A stretch of DNA of 64,000 nt from CAVRUZ01 sp963724495. GTDB lineage: Bacteria; Actinomycetota; Actinomycetes; Propionibacteriales; DAIQRJ01. A program made the translations under genes and the position numbers. A model generated the notes under the pieces. The model was not told where the DNA came from and did not search any database. It was given only the letters and a program-made list of their open reading frames with translations. Shown one piece after another: positions 45,402 to 54,272 of the stretch. Position 1 is the stretch's first letter, and every line of letters starts with the position of its first letter. The DNA is taken from positions 1,302,001 through 1,366,000 of the forward strand of contig CAVRUZ010000002.1 of assembly GCA_963724495.1 (NCBI GenBank), written 5' to 3'.

Positions 45402-45758
45402 TCAGTGGAAGCTGTCGCCGCAGGCGCAGGAGCCGGTGGCGTTCGGGTTGTCGATCGTGAAGCCCTGCTTCTCGATGGTGTCGACGAAGTCGATCGTGGC
45501 GCCGCCCAGGTACGGGGCGCTCATCCGGTCGACGACGAGTCCGACGCCGTTGAAGTCGGCGACGATGTCGCCGTCGAGCTTCCGCTCGTCGAAGTAGAGC
45601 TGGTACCGCAGGCCGGAGCAGCCGCCCGGCTGGACCTGGATGCGCAGGTTCAGGTCGTCGCGACCCTCGGCCTCGAGCAGGCTCTTGACCTTGTCGGCGG
45701 CGACGTCGGTGAGCGTCGCTGCCGTCGGTGGGGCCTGCGTGGTGGTCTCGCTGGTCAT
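45402..45758 (-). CDS. erpA: Iron-sulfur cluster insertion protein (HesB/IscA/ErpA family)
   Basis: 118 residues. The three cluster-binding cysteines are present: PGGCSGLRYQLYFD and the terminal NATGSCACGDSF (CxC). A-type carriers deliver Fe-S clusters to apoproteins. The last block ends right at the stop, typical of ErpA. The ribosome site GGGAGTGAC leads directly into ATG 45758. Upstream on the minus strand is an ACTAG...CTAGT inverted repeat (near 45778-45797) that could be a regulator site. Confidence 0.92.
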   Translation of the reverse strand: MTSETTTQAPPTAATLTDVAADKVKSLLEAEGRDDLNLRIQVQPGGCSGLRYQLYFDERKLDGDIVADFNGVGLVVDRMSAPYLGGATIDFVDTIEKQGFTIDNPNATGSCACGDSFH

Positions 45759-45952
45759 GTCACTCCCTGGGTATGCACTAGACGAAGTAGCTAGTCGATA
45801 CCGCGTGCCTATGAAACGCGCTGTGGCTTCTGAATCATTCCCGCGTTTTTTCTCTAGAACTCTGCGTCAATGCAGCCGCGTGATGGCCTCCATCGTGCCA
45901 CACAGCGGCGACGCGGCGCGAAGCCACGCATCCATTGCCCACGTGCCGGTCG

Positions 45953-46687
45953 TCAGGTGGCGGGGACGGCCGGAAGTGCACCGTCACTGCGCAGGCCCTC
46001 CGGCTGCTGGCGCAGCAGCCAGGACAGGAGCTGCGCCCGCGGGCCCTGCACCGCGACGCCGCCGATCTCGACCTCGGCGGCGTCCCTGTCGTCGCGGACG
46101 AGCCTTGGGGCCAACCCCGGTTCCGCTGACGCGATGCGTCGCAGCGTGTCTGCGAGCAGCAGGCGGCTCGTCTCCTCCTCCAGGTCGTCGAAGGCGAAGC
46201 CGGCGAGCAGGTCGACGTGGTGCACCGCCACCTCACGCAGCCGCTGGAATGCCAGCAGACCGAGGGGAACCGCCGCCCCACCCGGCGTCCGCTCGACAAG
46301 GGATTCCGTCAGGCGGGCAGGCAGGGCTCGAAGGCGCCGGTCCAGCGCCGACGTCGCCTTGGTCAGGGCGGCAGCCAGTTCGGCCGCGGAGTCGTGCGCG
46401 TGCGCCTCGATGCCGGTGTCCCGTTCGGCCTCGTCCCGGTAGACGGGCCGAAGTCCCTGAGTCAGCTCGCCCGGTGCGAACGCCTGGGCCCGCAACCCTT
46501 CGGCAGCGGCCAGCACGCCGGCGAGAGCCTCGGCGTGTCGCGCCAGGTGGCTGAGGACATGGGCCCGGGACCAGCCGGCGCAGCCCGAGGGTTCGGCGAC
46601 GGCCCGGTCGTCGAGCCGCTCTGCGGTCTGCTGCAGGCGAGCGGTCTCGCGCTCCAGGAGGTCGAGGTCGATCCTCGGATAGGTCAT
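45953..46687 (-). CDS. Maleylpyruvate isomerase-family mycothiol-dependent protein (MDMPI/DinB)
   Basis: 244 residues with the DinB-like fold. The N-terminal part has CAGWSRAHVLSHLARHAEALAG and the third His cluster is in LREVAVHHVDLLAGF, giving the metal-binding His triad of mycothiol maleylpyruvate isomerases. The C-terminal MDMPI_C domain is about 90 residues. This family uses mycothiol, which supports the actinobacterial origin; most members have unknown substrates. The ATG at 46687 overlaps the stop of the upstream GNAT-ankyrin gene. Confidence 0.85.
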   Translation of the reverse strand: MTYPRIDLDLLERETARLQQTAERLDDRAVAEPSGCAGWSRAHVLSHLARHAEALAGVLAAAEGLRAQAFAPGELTQGLRPVYRDEAERDTGIEAHAHDSAAELAAALTKATSALDRRLRALPARLTESLVERTPGGAAVPLGLLAFQRLREVAVHHVDLLAGFAFDDLEEETSRLLLADTLRRIASAEPGLAPRLVRDDRDAAEVEIGGVAVQGPRAQLLSWLLRQQPEGLRSDGALPAVPAT

Positions 46688-47946
46688 TGCGGGCTCCCGG
46701 CCGCCTCGATCAGGGCGGCGATCTCGTCCTTGCCCATGTGCCTTGCCCAGCCGAGCGGTGTACCGCCGAAGGCGGAGTCGGTCAGCGTGAGGTCGGGGCG
46801 TGCGGCCAGCACGAGCCGGGCGAGGTCGATGTCGCCGCGCTGCACCGCGGTGTGGAGCGGGGTCGTGGCCCAGCTCCCGTGCTGCCGGTTCACCTGATCA
46901 GGGAACGCCCGCAGCGTCTCGGCTGCGGCGTCGCGCCACCCCAGATCCCATGCGGCGACGACGTCGAGGATGGCTCCGTGCTCGCGCAGGAGTTCCACGG
47001 CCTCGGTGTTTCCCGTTGCCACGGCGACGTGCATCGGCGTGCTCCGGCCGGCCAGTTCGGCTTCGAGGTCGCGCGGGTGCGCGGCCAGCGACGCCCGGAC
47101 GGCCTCGAGATCGCCGAGCGCGAGCGCCTCGGTGAACGCGATCTCCACCCGGTCGGGATGGGCGGAACGGAGGGGTTCCTGCATCATCCACCAGGTCTGA
47201 CCCGATTCGCCGAGCAGCTGGAAGCCGGTACGGAGGTAGACCGGCTGCCCCATGCCAGTGGCATTGAGGAAGACCTGGCGGCAGCCGCTCGCTGCGAGCC
47301 GGTCTGACACCGCGACGATCAACGCCGACCCGATTCCCTGGCGGCGTGCGCTTTCGTCAACCGCCATGTCGTACAGGCCGCCGACGGTCTCGCCCTCGAC
47401 CTCGCACACGTGACCGGCAACCTTGCCCACCTCGACCCCGTCGACGAATCCGGTCAGGACGAGACCGTCGCCTCTGATCTCCAGTCCGCCGGGCTGCGAC
47501 AGGTCGCGGACCACGTCGTCGACGTCGAGCACCATCCAGTTGGGGCGCCATCCCCAGTCGAACCCTCGGGCCAGGAGGATCGGTCCCAGGACACCCGCCG
47601 CCTCCGGGACCAGCGACCACCACCCGAGGGTCTCGGCACCGGCTGCACGGACACGCACGAGGATCTCGTCGGCGAAGGCTCTGGCCGCCTCTGGATCCGC
47701 GACCACCTCGTCGGTGAAGCCCACGGTGGCCCCGCCGCCGCTGGTCCAGGCCAGGGTGCCGCCGAAGCGCGGTTCGGCGTGCTCGGCCTGCGCGGCGAAG
47801 AAGCTCACGTGGTTGGCCGCGCCCAGCTGCTGCGGGGTGAAGCTGTGTTCCCTGGTGAGGCTGTGTTCCTCGTGGTGTGCCTTGGTTGTGGTGAGGCTGT
47901 GTTCCTTGGTGAGGCTGTGCCGATCGCTGCTGTCGGCCCCGGTCAC
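46684..47946 (-). CDS. GNAT N-acetyltransferase fused to ankyrin repeats
   Basis: 420 residues. The N-terminal ~35 residues consist of short repeats (HSLTKEH, EHSLTR, EHSF). A GNAT domain occupies about 50-270, with the acetyl-CoA loop region VDESARRQGIGSALI and a C-terminal VFLNATGMGQPVYLRTGF strand. Ankyrin-like repeats follow (about 290-415): GRSTPMHVAVATGNTEAVELLREHGA, TPLHTAVQRGDIDLARLVLA and TPLGWARHMGKDEIAALI. Ankyrin repeats are protein-binding, so the acetyl acceptor may be a protein; this is inference. The GTG at 47946 overlaps the glycerate-kinase stop. A start downstream of the repeats is also possible. Confidence 0.78.
   Translation of the reverse strand: MTGADSSDRHSLTKEHSLTTTKAHHEEHSLTREHSFTPQQLGAANHVSFFAAQAEHAEPRFGGTLAWTSGGGATVGFTDEVVADPEAARAFADEILVRVRAAGAETLGWWSLVPEAAGVLGPILLARGFDWGWRPNWMVLDVDDVVRDLSQPGGLEIRGDGLVLTGFVDGVEVGKVAGHVCEVEGETVGGLYDMAVDESARRQGIGSALIVAVSDRLAASGCRQVFLNATGMGQPVYLRTGFQLLGESGQTWWMMQEPLRSAHPDRVEIAFTEALALGDLEAVRASLAAHPRDLEAELAGRSTPMHVAVATGNTEAVELLREHGAILDVVAAWDLGWRDAAAETLRAFPDQVNRQHGSWATTPLHTAVQRGDIDLARLVLAARPDLTLTDSAFGGTPLGWARHMGKDEIAALIEAAGSPQ
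47836..47920 (-). repeat. Degenerate 18-bp repeat array in the GNAT gene N terminus
   Basis: Four copies of GGTGARGCTGTGTTCC (plus-strand view) start at 47836, 47854, 47890 and 47908, all on an 18-nt period with one degenerate unit between the second and third. Eighteen nt equals six codons; the repeat encodes a hexapeptide around EHSLTx near the predicted N terminus. It is a coding minisatellite and may vary in copy number. Confidence 0.7.
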
Positions 47947-49049
47947 CGCGACCAGCTCCGCGCGACCCGCTCGGCCACGTCGGCCAGGGCCTGTGCCGGC
48001 CGGCCGAACGACGCCTCCCGGCCCGCGATCTCCACCATCGAGTACGCCGATTCGATTCCCATCGCCCGCATCTCCCTGTTGCCCACCTGCACCTGTCCTG
48101 CGATCACGACACACGGCCGGGCAGCCCGCTCGGCCATCCGGGCCACGCCGACCACGACCTTTCCACCCGCGGACTGTGCGTCGAACGAGCCCTCGCCCGA
48201 GATCAGCAGGTCGGCCCGGGCGAGTTCGCCGGGGAGCCCGAGTGCGTCGGCGACAGTGGCGATGCCCGGCACCCGCTGCGCGCCCAGCACCAGCAGGGCC
48301 CAGCCGAGGCCGCCGGCGGCGCCGGCACCCGCAGCCTTCTCCTGACCGGCGCCCGCCAGCGTGGCGAGGTGCTCCAGCGCGGCGTCCAGCCTCGGCTTGT
48401 CCTCGTCGCTCACGCCCTTCTGCGCACCGAAGATGTTGGTCGCGCCACGCAGCCCCAGTAGCGGGTTGTCGACGTCGGTCGCCGCGAGCAGCTCGATCCC
48501 GCGGACCGCCTCCTGCGCTGCGGTGAGGTCCACCGACTCCAGGCTGCGAAGGGCATCCGGACCCGCCGGTCAGCGCGCCGCCGGTCGACTTGTCGCTCCC
48601 AGCGCGGCCAGCAGACCGGCGCCACCGTCGTTGGTTCCGCTGCCACCGAGCCCGATGACGATCCGCTTCGCGCCCTTGGCCGCGGCCGCCGCCAGCAGTT
48701 CGCCGACGCCGGCGCTGGTCGCTCGTGCGGGATCGCGGTCCTCGGCCGGATGAAGGTGCAGGCCACAGGCCTGGGCCGACTCGACGTAGGCCGTCTCCCC
48801 CACCTGCAGGATCGCGGCCGGCACCCGTTCACCGAGCGGCCCGGACACCGTCACCGACACGAGCTCGCCGCCGAGCCCGGCCGACAGCGCGTCGAGAAAA
48901 CCTGGCCCGCCGTCGGCCATCGGCAGCTGGACCAGTTCGTCTGCCGGCGCTCGGCGCGCCCAGCCCGTGGCGATGGCCTCGGCCGCCTGCACCGCGGTCA
49001 GGGTGCCGGCGAACTTGTCCGGAGCGATGACGATGCGCACGGGCGGCAT
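47943..49049 (-). CDS. Glycerate kinase, GckA/GlxK type (frameshifted)
   Basis: About 368 residues. N terminus VRIVIAPDKFAGTLTAVQAA and then LPMADGGPGFLDAL match the type-2 glycerate kinase family. The later parts have GLGGSGTNDGGAG, GAQKGVS and LLISGEGSFDAQSAGGKV. It phosphorylates glycerate to 2- or 3-phosphoglycerate. Two indels near 48595 and 48560 break the frame, and removing them joins the parts. Its TGA overlaps the GTG of the GNAT-ankyrin gene. Confidence 0.87.
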
Positions 49050-49189
49050 TGTTGCCGCTGCTCGGTTCTCGCCCTGGCGCCCCCTCCGTGAGCCGCCTCA
49101 CAACGGCGCCCGGGTGTGACGCCGGCAACGGTGCGGGGTGACGGCAACGCCTAGAATTTCCTGGCTGTCCACCTGCAAGGAGGTCCTTC

Positions 49190-50380
49190 GTGACCGTCAC
49201 TACCCCCGCCAAGTCCCGGCCCGAGTCGTCCCCCACCCTGTTGTTGCTGGGCCGAGGGGTCGACCGCGACTCCGAGCGCGGTGTCGAATGCCCCGGCGCG
49301 CTCCCGTTGCCGAGCGACCCGTCGCTGGTCGAGCGCGCGATCAAGGCCCGCGAGACGCTGGGCGACAAGGTCTTCATCCTCGGCCACCACTACCAGCGCG
49401 ACGAGGTCATCCAGTTCGCCGACGTCACCGGCGACTCGTTCAAGCTCGCGCGCGACGCGGCCAACCGTCCGGACTCGCCGTACATCATCTTCTGCGGCGT
49501 GCACTTCATGGCCGAGTCCGCCGACATCCTCACCAGCGATGCCCAGCAGGTGATCCTGCCCGACATGGCCGCCGGCTGTTCGATGGCGGACATGGCGGCC
49601 ATCGGTCAGGTCCGCGACTGCTGGGACGTCCTCGAGGACGCCGGCCTTGCCGCCGGCACCATCCCGGTGACCTACATGAACTCCTCGGCCGACATCAAGG
49701 CCTTCACCGGTTCGCACGGCGGCACGATCTGCACGTCCAGCAACGCCAAGACGGCCATGCAGTGGAGCTTCGAGCGCGGCGAGCGGGTGCTGTTCCTGCC
49801 CGACCAGCATCTCGGGCGCAACACGGCGGTCCGCGAGCTCGGGCTGTCGCTCTCCGACTGCGTGGTCTACGACCCACACCGTCCGAACGGCGGCCTCACC
49901 ACCGAGCAGCTTCGCGACGCGAAGGTGCTGCTCTGGCGCGGTCACTGCTCGGTGCACGGGCGCTTCCAGCCCGTGCACGTCGACCTCATCCGGGAGAAGG
50001 TGCCTGGGGTCACGGTGCTCGTCCACCCGGAGGTCCAGTACGAGGTGATGGAGAAGGCCGACCTCGTCGGCTCGACCGAGAAGATCATCTCGATCATCGA
50101 CGCGGCCCCGGCCGGCTCGGCCTGGGCGATCGGCACCGAGCTGAACCTCGTGCAGCGGTTGGCGAATCGCTACCCGGACAAGAACATCAGCTACCTGAAC
50201 TCCGACGTCTGCTACTGCGCGACGATGAACCGGATCGACCTGCCCCACCTGGTGTGGGCGCTGGAGAACCTGGTCGCGGGCACGGTGGTGAACCGGATCA
50301 AGGTCGACCCGCAGGTCGCCCGCGACGCCAAGCTCGCCCTCGACCGCATGCTCGCCCTCCCCGGCACCTCCCGCGACTGA
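49190..50380 (+). CDS. nadA: Quinolinate synthase
   Basis: 396-residue iron-sulfur enzyme condensing iminoaspartate with dihydroxyacetone phosphate in NAD synthesis. The three cluster cysteines are recognised in IIFCGVHFMAE, LLWRGHCSVHGRF and DVCYCATMNRI. LGHHYQRDEVI and CTSSNA are active-site motifs. A strong ribosome site, AAGGAGG, is 6 nt before the GTG at 49190, and a TAGAAT -10-like element lies about 35 nt upstream. nadB and nadC do not follow; the next gene is the DUF559 gene on the other strand. Confidence 0.95.
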   Translation: MTVTTPAKSRPESSPTLLLLGRGVDRDSERGVECPGALPLPSDPSLVERAIKARETLGDKVFILGHHYQRDEVIQFADVTGDSFKLARDAANRPDSPYIIFCGVHFMAESADILTSDAQQVILPDMAAGCSMADMAAIGQVRDCWDVLEDAGLAAGTIPVTYMNSSADIKAFTGSHGGTICTSSNAKTAMQWSFERGERVLFLPDQHLGRNTAVRELGLSLSDCVVYDPHRPNGGLTTEQLRDAKVLLWRGHCSVHGRFQPVHVDLIREKVPGVTVLVHPEVQYEVMEKADLVGSTEKIISIIDAAPAGSAWAIGTELNLVQRLANRYPDKNISYLNSDVCYCATMNRIDLPHLVWALENLVAGTVVNRIKVDPQVARDAKLALDRMLALPGTSRD

Positions 50381-50430
50381 CGAGCGCCCCCGCCCGCCCC
50401 GCGCCCGACCGCCCGCTCACGCCATCCGCC

Positions 50431-50492
50431 GTTGAGTGGGCGCAATCTGCCGCCTCCCGAGCCGCTCAGGCGGCAGAACGCGCCCACTCAAC
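50431..50492. repeat. Long hairpin, family B, copy 1 (3' end of DUF559 gene)
   Basis: Arms at 50431-50455 and 50468-50492 are complementary at 23 of 25 positions, with a 12-nt loop. The right arm encodes the last residues of the DUF559 protein (VEWARSAA and stop). The left arm GTTGAGTGGGCGCAATCTGC matches the reverse complement of the right arm of the second copy at 23 of 25 positions. It lies 50 nt after the nadA stop. Confidence 0.8.
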
Positions 50493-51391
50493 CGGCCTCG
50501 GTATCGCAGCAGAGCTGCCGACGAGGCGGACGCAGGCGCCCGCTCCGGCAACCAGATCGTCGGCGGTGATCACCACGACGCGGTAGCCGGCAGCTTCGAT
50601 GCGTCGCCGACGGCGGATATCGGCTTGCCACTGGACGCGATCGACGCGATGGAGGTCGCCGTCGTACTCGACGACGAGGCGGCTCTCGGGCCAGTAGAGG
50701 TCCACGCAGGCCAGCCAACGGCCTCCGCGGTCGAGGATGTCAGCGTTCAGCCGCGGCTCCGGCAGCCCAGCGCGCACGAGGAGAAGGCGAGCGAGCGTCT
50801 CCATCGGCGAGGCAGAGCCTTCGCGGATCTCCTCGAGCGCCGCCAGTCGCCCGCACCCGTCCGCGCATCCCGGGCGCGAACCGCAGCGGCCAGATCAGCC
50901 GTCCGAGTAGCGCGTTCCATGCGCCACGACCGCGTCGCCGACCACGATCAGCCAGTCGAGCGTAGAGATGGATCGCCAGGTCGGCCCAGGTGTCCGGCGC
51001 TGACGTGACAGGCAGTCCGTCGATCGTCCGCTCGATCGCACGGGACTCAAGGCCGCGGTGGCCGACGACGCCGGGCCGCCGCACCGCGGATCCGCCTGTC
51101 GGCCGGATGACGTGCAATGGCTCACCGACGTGCCACTGGCTGGGCAGGGGCAGCCCTAGCAGGCGGGCTGCGGTCAAGCCGGCGAAGGCGAACGGCCGCG
51201 GGACAACCGCAGCCAACTCGGCGGCCGCCTCGTCAACCGCTTCGGGTTCACCGGACGAGCGTCCTCCCCAGTGCGGCCGCCTCAGTGCCTTTGCCCGGAG
51301 CCGTCGGTAGGTGATCCCGCTGCGCAATCGCCTCGGCCACGGCGAACGGCTGTTGGTCGAGGGGCTGGGGCAGCGGCCGAGCATGTGGCAT
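50466..51391 (-). CDS. DUF559 endonuclease-like protein with N-terminal winged helix (frameshifted)
   Basis: The C-terminal ~100 residues match DUF559, a Vsr/PD-(D/E)XK-related nuclease fold: WLACVDLYWPESRLVVEYDG, then DRVQWQADIRRRRRIEAAGY and VVVITADDL, with the conserved acidic pair in VEYDG and the Arg-rich helix. The N-terminal region resembles the AbiEi-like winged helix (SGITYRRLRAKALRR, FAFAGLTAARLLGLPLP). The middle holds TIDGLPVTSAPDTWADLA. Three or so indels (near 51330, 50950 and 50820) split the frame; the restored length is about 300 residues. It lies alone between nadA and PhyH, bounded by two family-B hairpins. Such genes are often multi-copy in actinobacteria. Its biological role is unknown. 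Confidence 0.7.
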
Positions 51392-51492
51392 CCGGTGACC
51401 CTGCGGCGACGAGCCGGTCCGAAGGCGGCACTGGCGATGCCCGGCTGTGGATCGAGCGGCGGACTTCGAGCGGGTGTGCACGGCCCAGCCCG

Positions 51493-51552
51493 GCTGAGTG
51501 GGCGCAAGTGTCGCCTCAGCGCCGATCAGGCGGCAGATTGCGCCCACTCGGC
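51493..51552. repeat. Long hairpin, family B, copy 2 (5' side of DUF559 gene)
   Basis: Arms at 51493-51516 and 51528-51552 pair over about 20 positions with an 11-nt loop. The 12-nt core GAGTGGGCGCAA pairs exactly, and the inner part has mismatches. It lies about 100 nt upstream of the probable DUF559 start and 39 nt after the PhyH stop. It shares the right-arm sequence with copy 1. Confidence 0.75.
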
Positions 51553-51590
51553 TGGATCGGAGCGGGCGGGACGGCGGCGGGCGCGTGGGC

Positions 51591-52454
51591 TCAGGTGGGC
51601 CAGATGGGCGGGCACATGGCCGGATCGGCGTAGTCGGGGCGGCCGTCGGGCAGCTTGCGCACCAGGGCATCGAGACCGTGCGCAGCCACGACCCCGTCGG
51701 GCGAGGTGTAGTGCCGGAACTGGTTCGCGCCGTCCTGCAGGTGCACGGCGATGGCGCGACGCGGCTCGCCGGAGACGTTCGGCCCGGACCCGTGCACGGT
51801 CCGGCAGTGGTGGAACGACAGACCGCCACGCGGAACCAGAGCCTGCGAGACATGCGCGTCGTGGCCGGAGGCGACCTTGGCCAGTGCGTCGAGGTCGTGG
51901 TTCCAGAAGTCGCCGGTGGCGTGGGTATCCCAGCGGTGCGACCCGTCGACGAACATCACCGGCCCGTGGTCCGGGCGCACGTCGTGGAACGGCACCCAGC
52001 CGGTGAGCATCCGGTCCGACGACGCCGACAGCCAGTACTGCCGGTCGGTGTGCCAGCCGACGTTGCGCGTGACCCCGTCGTCCACCGACGGCTTGAACAG
52101 CAGCTGGTCGTGCCACAGCCGGATCGAGTCCACGCCGGCGAGCACGGCCGCCATGGCCCCGATCAGCGGGTGAGTGGTCAGCACCCGTAGATCGTCGACC
52201 AGCAGGCTCGAGTAGTCGTTCTTGCGAAGGACGTCGCCGTCGTCGGGGGTCCAGCCCCAGTGCCGGGCACCATCCGGCAGCGCGTTGTCGACGTCGTCGG
52301 CGTAGATCCGCTCGGCCCCGCGCTCGGCGCTGGCGATCACGTCGTCGCTCAGGACCGGCGGCGAGACCCACCAGCCCAGCTCGGTGAAGTGGGCGACGTC
52401 GTCAGCGGTAGGCAGCAGAGAGGGGTCGACCGTCCGCTCCAGGGGTTTGGTCAC
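51591..52454 (-). CDS. Phytanoyl-CoA dioxygenase (PhyH) family protein
   Basis: 287 residues of the Fe(II)/2-oxoglutarate dioxygenase PhyH family. The iron-binding motif HxD is in VGWHTDRQYWLSAS, the second His in HHCRTVHGSGPN, and a 2-oxoglutarate-binding Arg in GEPRRAIAVHLQDG. It hydroxylates an unknown small molecule. It begins 7 nt after the PspAB stop, so it is probably co-transcribed with the Psp operon. GTG start at 52454. Confidence 0.83.
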   Translation of the reverse strand: MTKPLERTVDPSLLPTADDVAHFTELGWWVSPPVLSDDVIASAERGAERIYADDVDNALPDGARHWGWTPDDGDVLRKNDYSSLLVDDLRVLTTHPLIGAMAAVLAGVDSIRLWHDQLLFKPSVDDGVTRNVGWHTDRQYWLSASSDRMLTGWVPFHDVRPDHGPVMFVDGSHRWDTHATGDFWNHDLDALAKVASGHDAHVSQALVPRGGLSFHHCRTVHGSGPNVSGEPRRAIAVHLQDGANQFRHYTSPDGVVAAHGLDALVRKLPDGRPDYADPAMCPPIWPT

Positions 52455-52461
52455 GCGACCA

Positions 52462-53043
52462 TCACAGCCCAGGCGCTCCCCAGACCGCGAGCCAGCGGCC
52501 GAGATCGGCCTCGAACGGCAGATCCACGCCGATGAGGCCCTTCACAGCCATCTCGGCGAGGTTGTCCCGCGACTGCCCCGAGCCGGGCTTGGGGACGAAC
52601 GGGTAGTACGTGCCCTGCTTGTAGAGGTACACGAGCGCCATCGAGCGGTTGTTCGGCCCGGTGAAGCAGATCAGCGAGCACAGCAGCATCGTGTCGAAGC
52701 CGTTGTCGGCGAGGGTCGCGTTCACCGCGTGCAGGTCGGTGACCAGGCCGGAGAGGAAGTCCCCCGCCGCCGGATCGCTGCGGACCGTGAGCCAGGTGAA
52801 GCCGAACGAGTCGTTGCTGAGCTCGACATCCGGGCCGTCGTCGGCGTTGAGCAGTTCCTCGACCGACGCCTGGGCCTCCGCAAAGGCCGTGCCTTCGGCC
52901 GCCCGGAAGCAGACCGACCCGACTCCGGTGGCGTTCCAGCCGTTGACCTGCAGGGTCATCGCCGCGTTCGGGACGTCGAACAGCGTGTCGAGGTTGGCCT
53001 TCTTCGGCTTGGACCGGCCGAGGATGACGTCGAGCAGACCCAT
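52462..53043 (-). CDS. PspA-associated protein PspAB
   Basis: 193 residues starting MGLLDVILGRSKPKKANLD, the characteristic PspAB N terminus, with conserved TLFDVPNAA and FKW-like FGFTWL segments. PspAB proteins accompany PspA/PspAA/HtpX in actinobacteria; the biochemical role is unknown. It is separated from htpX by about 125 nt. No transmembrane segment is seen, so it is likely cytoplasmic. Confidence 0.83.
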   Translation of the reverse strand: MGLLDVILGRSKPKKANLDTLFDVPNAAMTLQVNGWNATGVGSVCFRAAEGTAFAEAQASVEELLNADDGPDVELSNDSFGFTWLTVRSDPAAGDFLSGLVTDLHAVNATLADNGFDTMLLCSLICFTGPNNRSMALVYLYKQGTYYPFVPKPGSGQSRDNLAEMAVKGLIGVDLPFEADLGRWLAVWGAPGL

Positions 53044-53167
53044 ACCGCCACCTTAGAGCGACTGTGCCGATTTCTCCTCGCACCGCCCTAGCTCCGCGGC
53101 GGGCGGGCATCGTCGGTACCGCTTTCGCCTACGAACGGGAGCGGATGAACTCAGGACCGGACGAGGC

Positions 53168-54073
53168 TCAGAACGGCTTACCCAGGTCGTTGGCGATGCG
53201 CGCCAGCTGCTCGAGCCGCTTCTCCGTGCTGGGGTGCGTGGAGAACATCTGCGTGAAGCCCTTGCGCCCGCCGCCGGTCTTGAACGCCGGGGTGAACGCG
53301 AACGCGTTCATGGCCTCGCTCTTGCGGATGTCCTTGTCGGGAATCGCGTTCATGCCGTTGTTGAGCTTGACCAGCGCCGACGCCAGCGCCGAGGGCTTGC
53401 CGGTGAGGTAGGCACCTGCGCGGTCGGCCGCGAGTTCGCGGTAGCGCGAGAGCACCCGGATCAGCAGGAAGCTGATGGCGTAGACGGCGATGCTCACGAC
53501 CCAGATGCCCAGCATGACGAGCGCCGCGTTGTTGTCGCGCGAGCCCCGCGTGTCCATGAAGATCCCGTACCGGGCCACGATGCCGGCGAGCACGCCGAGG
53601 AAGGAGGCGATGGTCATCACGGCGACGTCGCGGTGGGCGACGTGGGACAACTCGTGCGAGAGCACGCCCTCGAGTTCTTCGGTGTCGAGCCGCTGGATGA
53701 TGCCCCGTGTGACCACCAGTACCGAGCTCTTCTGCGAGCGTCCGGTGGCAAAGGCGTTCGGTACCGCGCTCTCGGAGTAGGCGACCCGCGGCTTGGGCAT
53801 GTCGGCGAGCGCGCAGAGCCGGTCCACCATGCCGTGGAGTTCCGGAGCCTCCTCCGGGGTGACGTCGCGGGCGCCCAGCGACCACAGCGCGACCTTGTCG
53901 GACAAGAACCACTGAACGAGCGCGAACCCCAGCGCGATGACGATCGGCAGGACCCAGTTCTTGGTGAGCATGATGACGACACCGACAAAGGCCACGTACA
54001 CCAGACCGAGCAGGAACATCACCGTCACCATGCGGCGAGTGAGCCCGTGGTCCGCTGCGAACCTGGACGACAT
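53168..54073 (-). CDS. htpX: Zinc metalloprotease HtpX (M48)
   Basis: 301-residue membrane protease. Two N-terminal helices (MVTVMFLLGLVYVAFVGVVI and VLPIVIALGFALVQWFL), the active-site HELSHVAHRD, further helices, and the third metal ligand in RYRELAADRAGA. The C-terminal THPSTEKRLEQL is also conserved. It degrades misfolded membrane proteins under envelope stress. It is part of the Psp gene set; a hairpin separates it from pspAA. Confidence 0.94.
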   Translation of the reverse strand: MSSRFAADHGLTRRMVTVMFLLGLVYVAFVGVVIMLTKNWVLPIVIALGFALVQWFLSDKVALWSLGARDVTPEEAPELHGMVDRLCALADMPKPRVAYSESAVPNAFATGRSQKSSVLVVTRGIIQRLDTEELEGVLSHELSHVAHRDVAVMTIASFLGVLAGIVARYGIFMDTRGSRDNNAALVMLGIWVVSIAVYAISFLLIRVLSRYRELAADRAGAYLTGKPSALASALVKLNNGMNAIPDKDIRKSEAMNAFAFTPAFKTGGGRKGFTQMFSTHPSTEKRLEQLARIANDLGKPF

Positions 54074-54204
54074 CTCTTTGCTCCACTCCGGGATCAGGCG
54101 CCGCCAGTGAGGCGGGCGCGGAACGTTCGTTCACGATAGCGACAGCTGACCACGAACCGCCGCCATCGGGGCATCCAGTTTCGGCGATCTCGACCGACGA
54201 GAGC

Positions 54205-54234
54205 GGGCCGGCTCCTCCGTCGAGGAACCGGCCC
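54205..54234 (-). terminator. Hairpin between pspAA and htpX
   Basis: Outer arms GGGCCGG (54205-54211) and CCGGCCC (54228-54234) pair exactly, and an inner TCCTC/GAGGA extends the stem after one mismatch. It may partly terminate pspA-pspAA transcripts before htpX. Confidence 0.55.
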
Positions 54235-54272
54235 ACTGCCGTGTCGTAGTGCGTCGACCGCGACGAGCTGCC

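Noticed and set aside
50431..51552. A classical insertion sequence around the DUF559 gene
   Set aside because: No DDE or serine/tyrosine transposase motifs and no visible target-site duplication. The bordering sequences are self-complementary hairpins rather than simple terminal inverted repeats.
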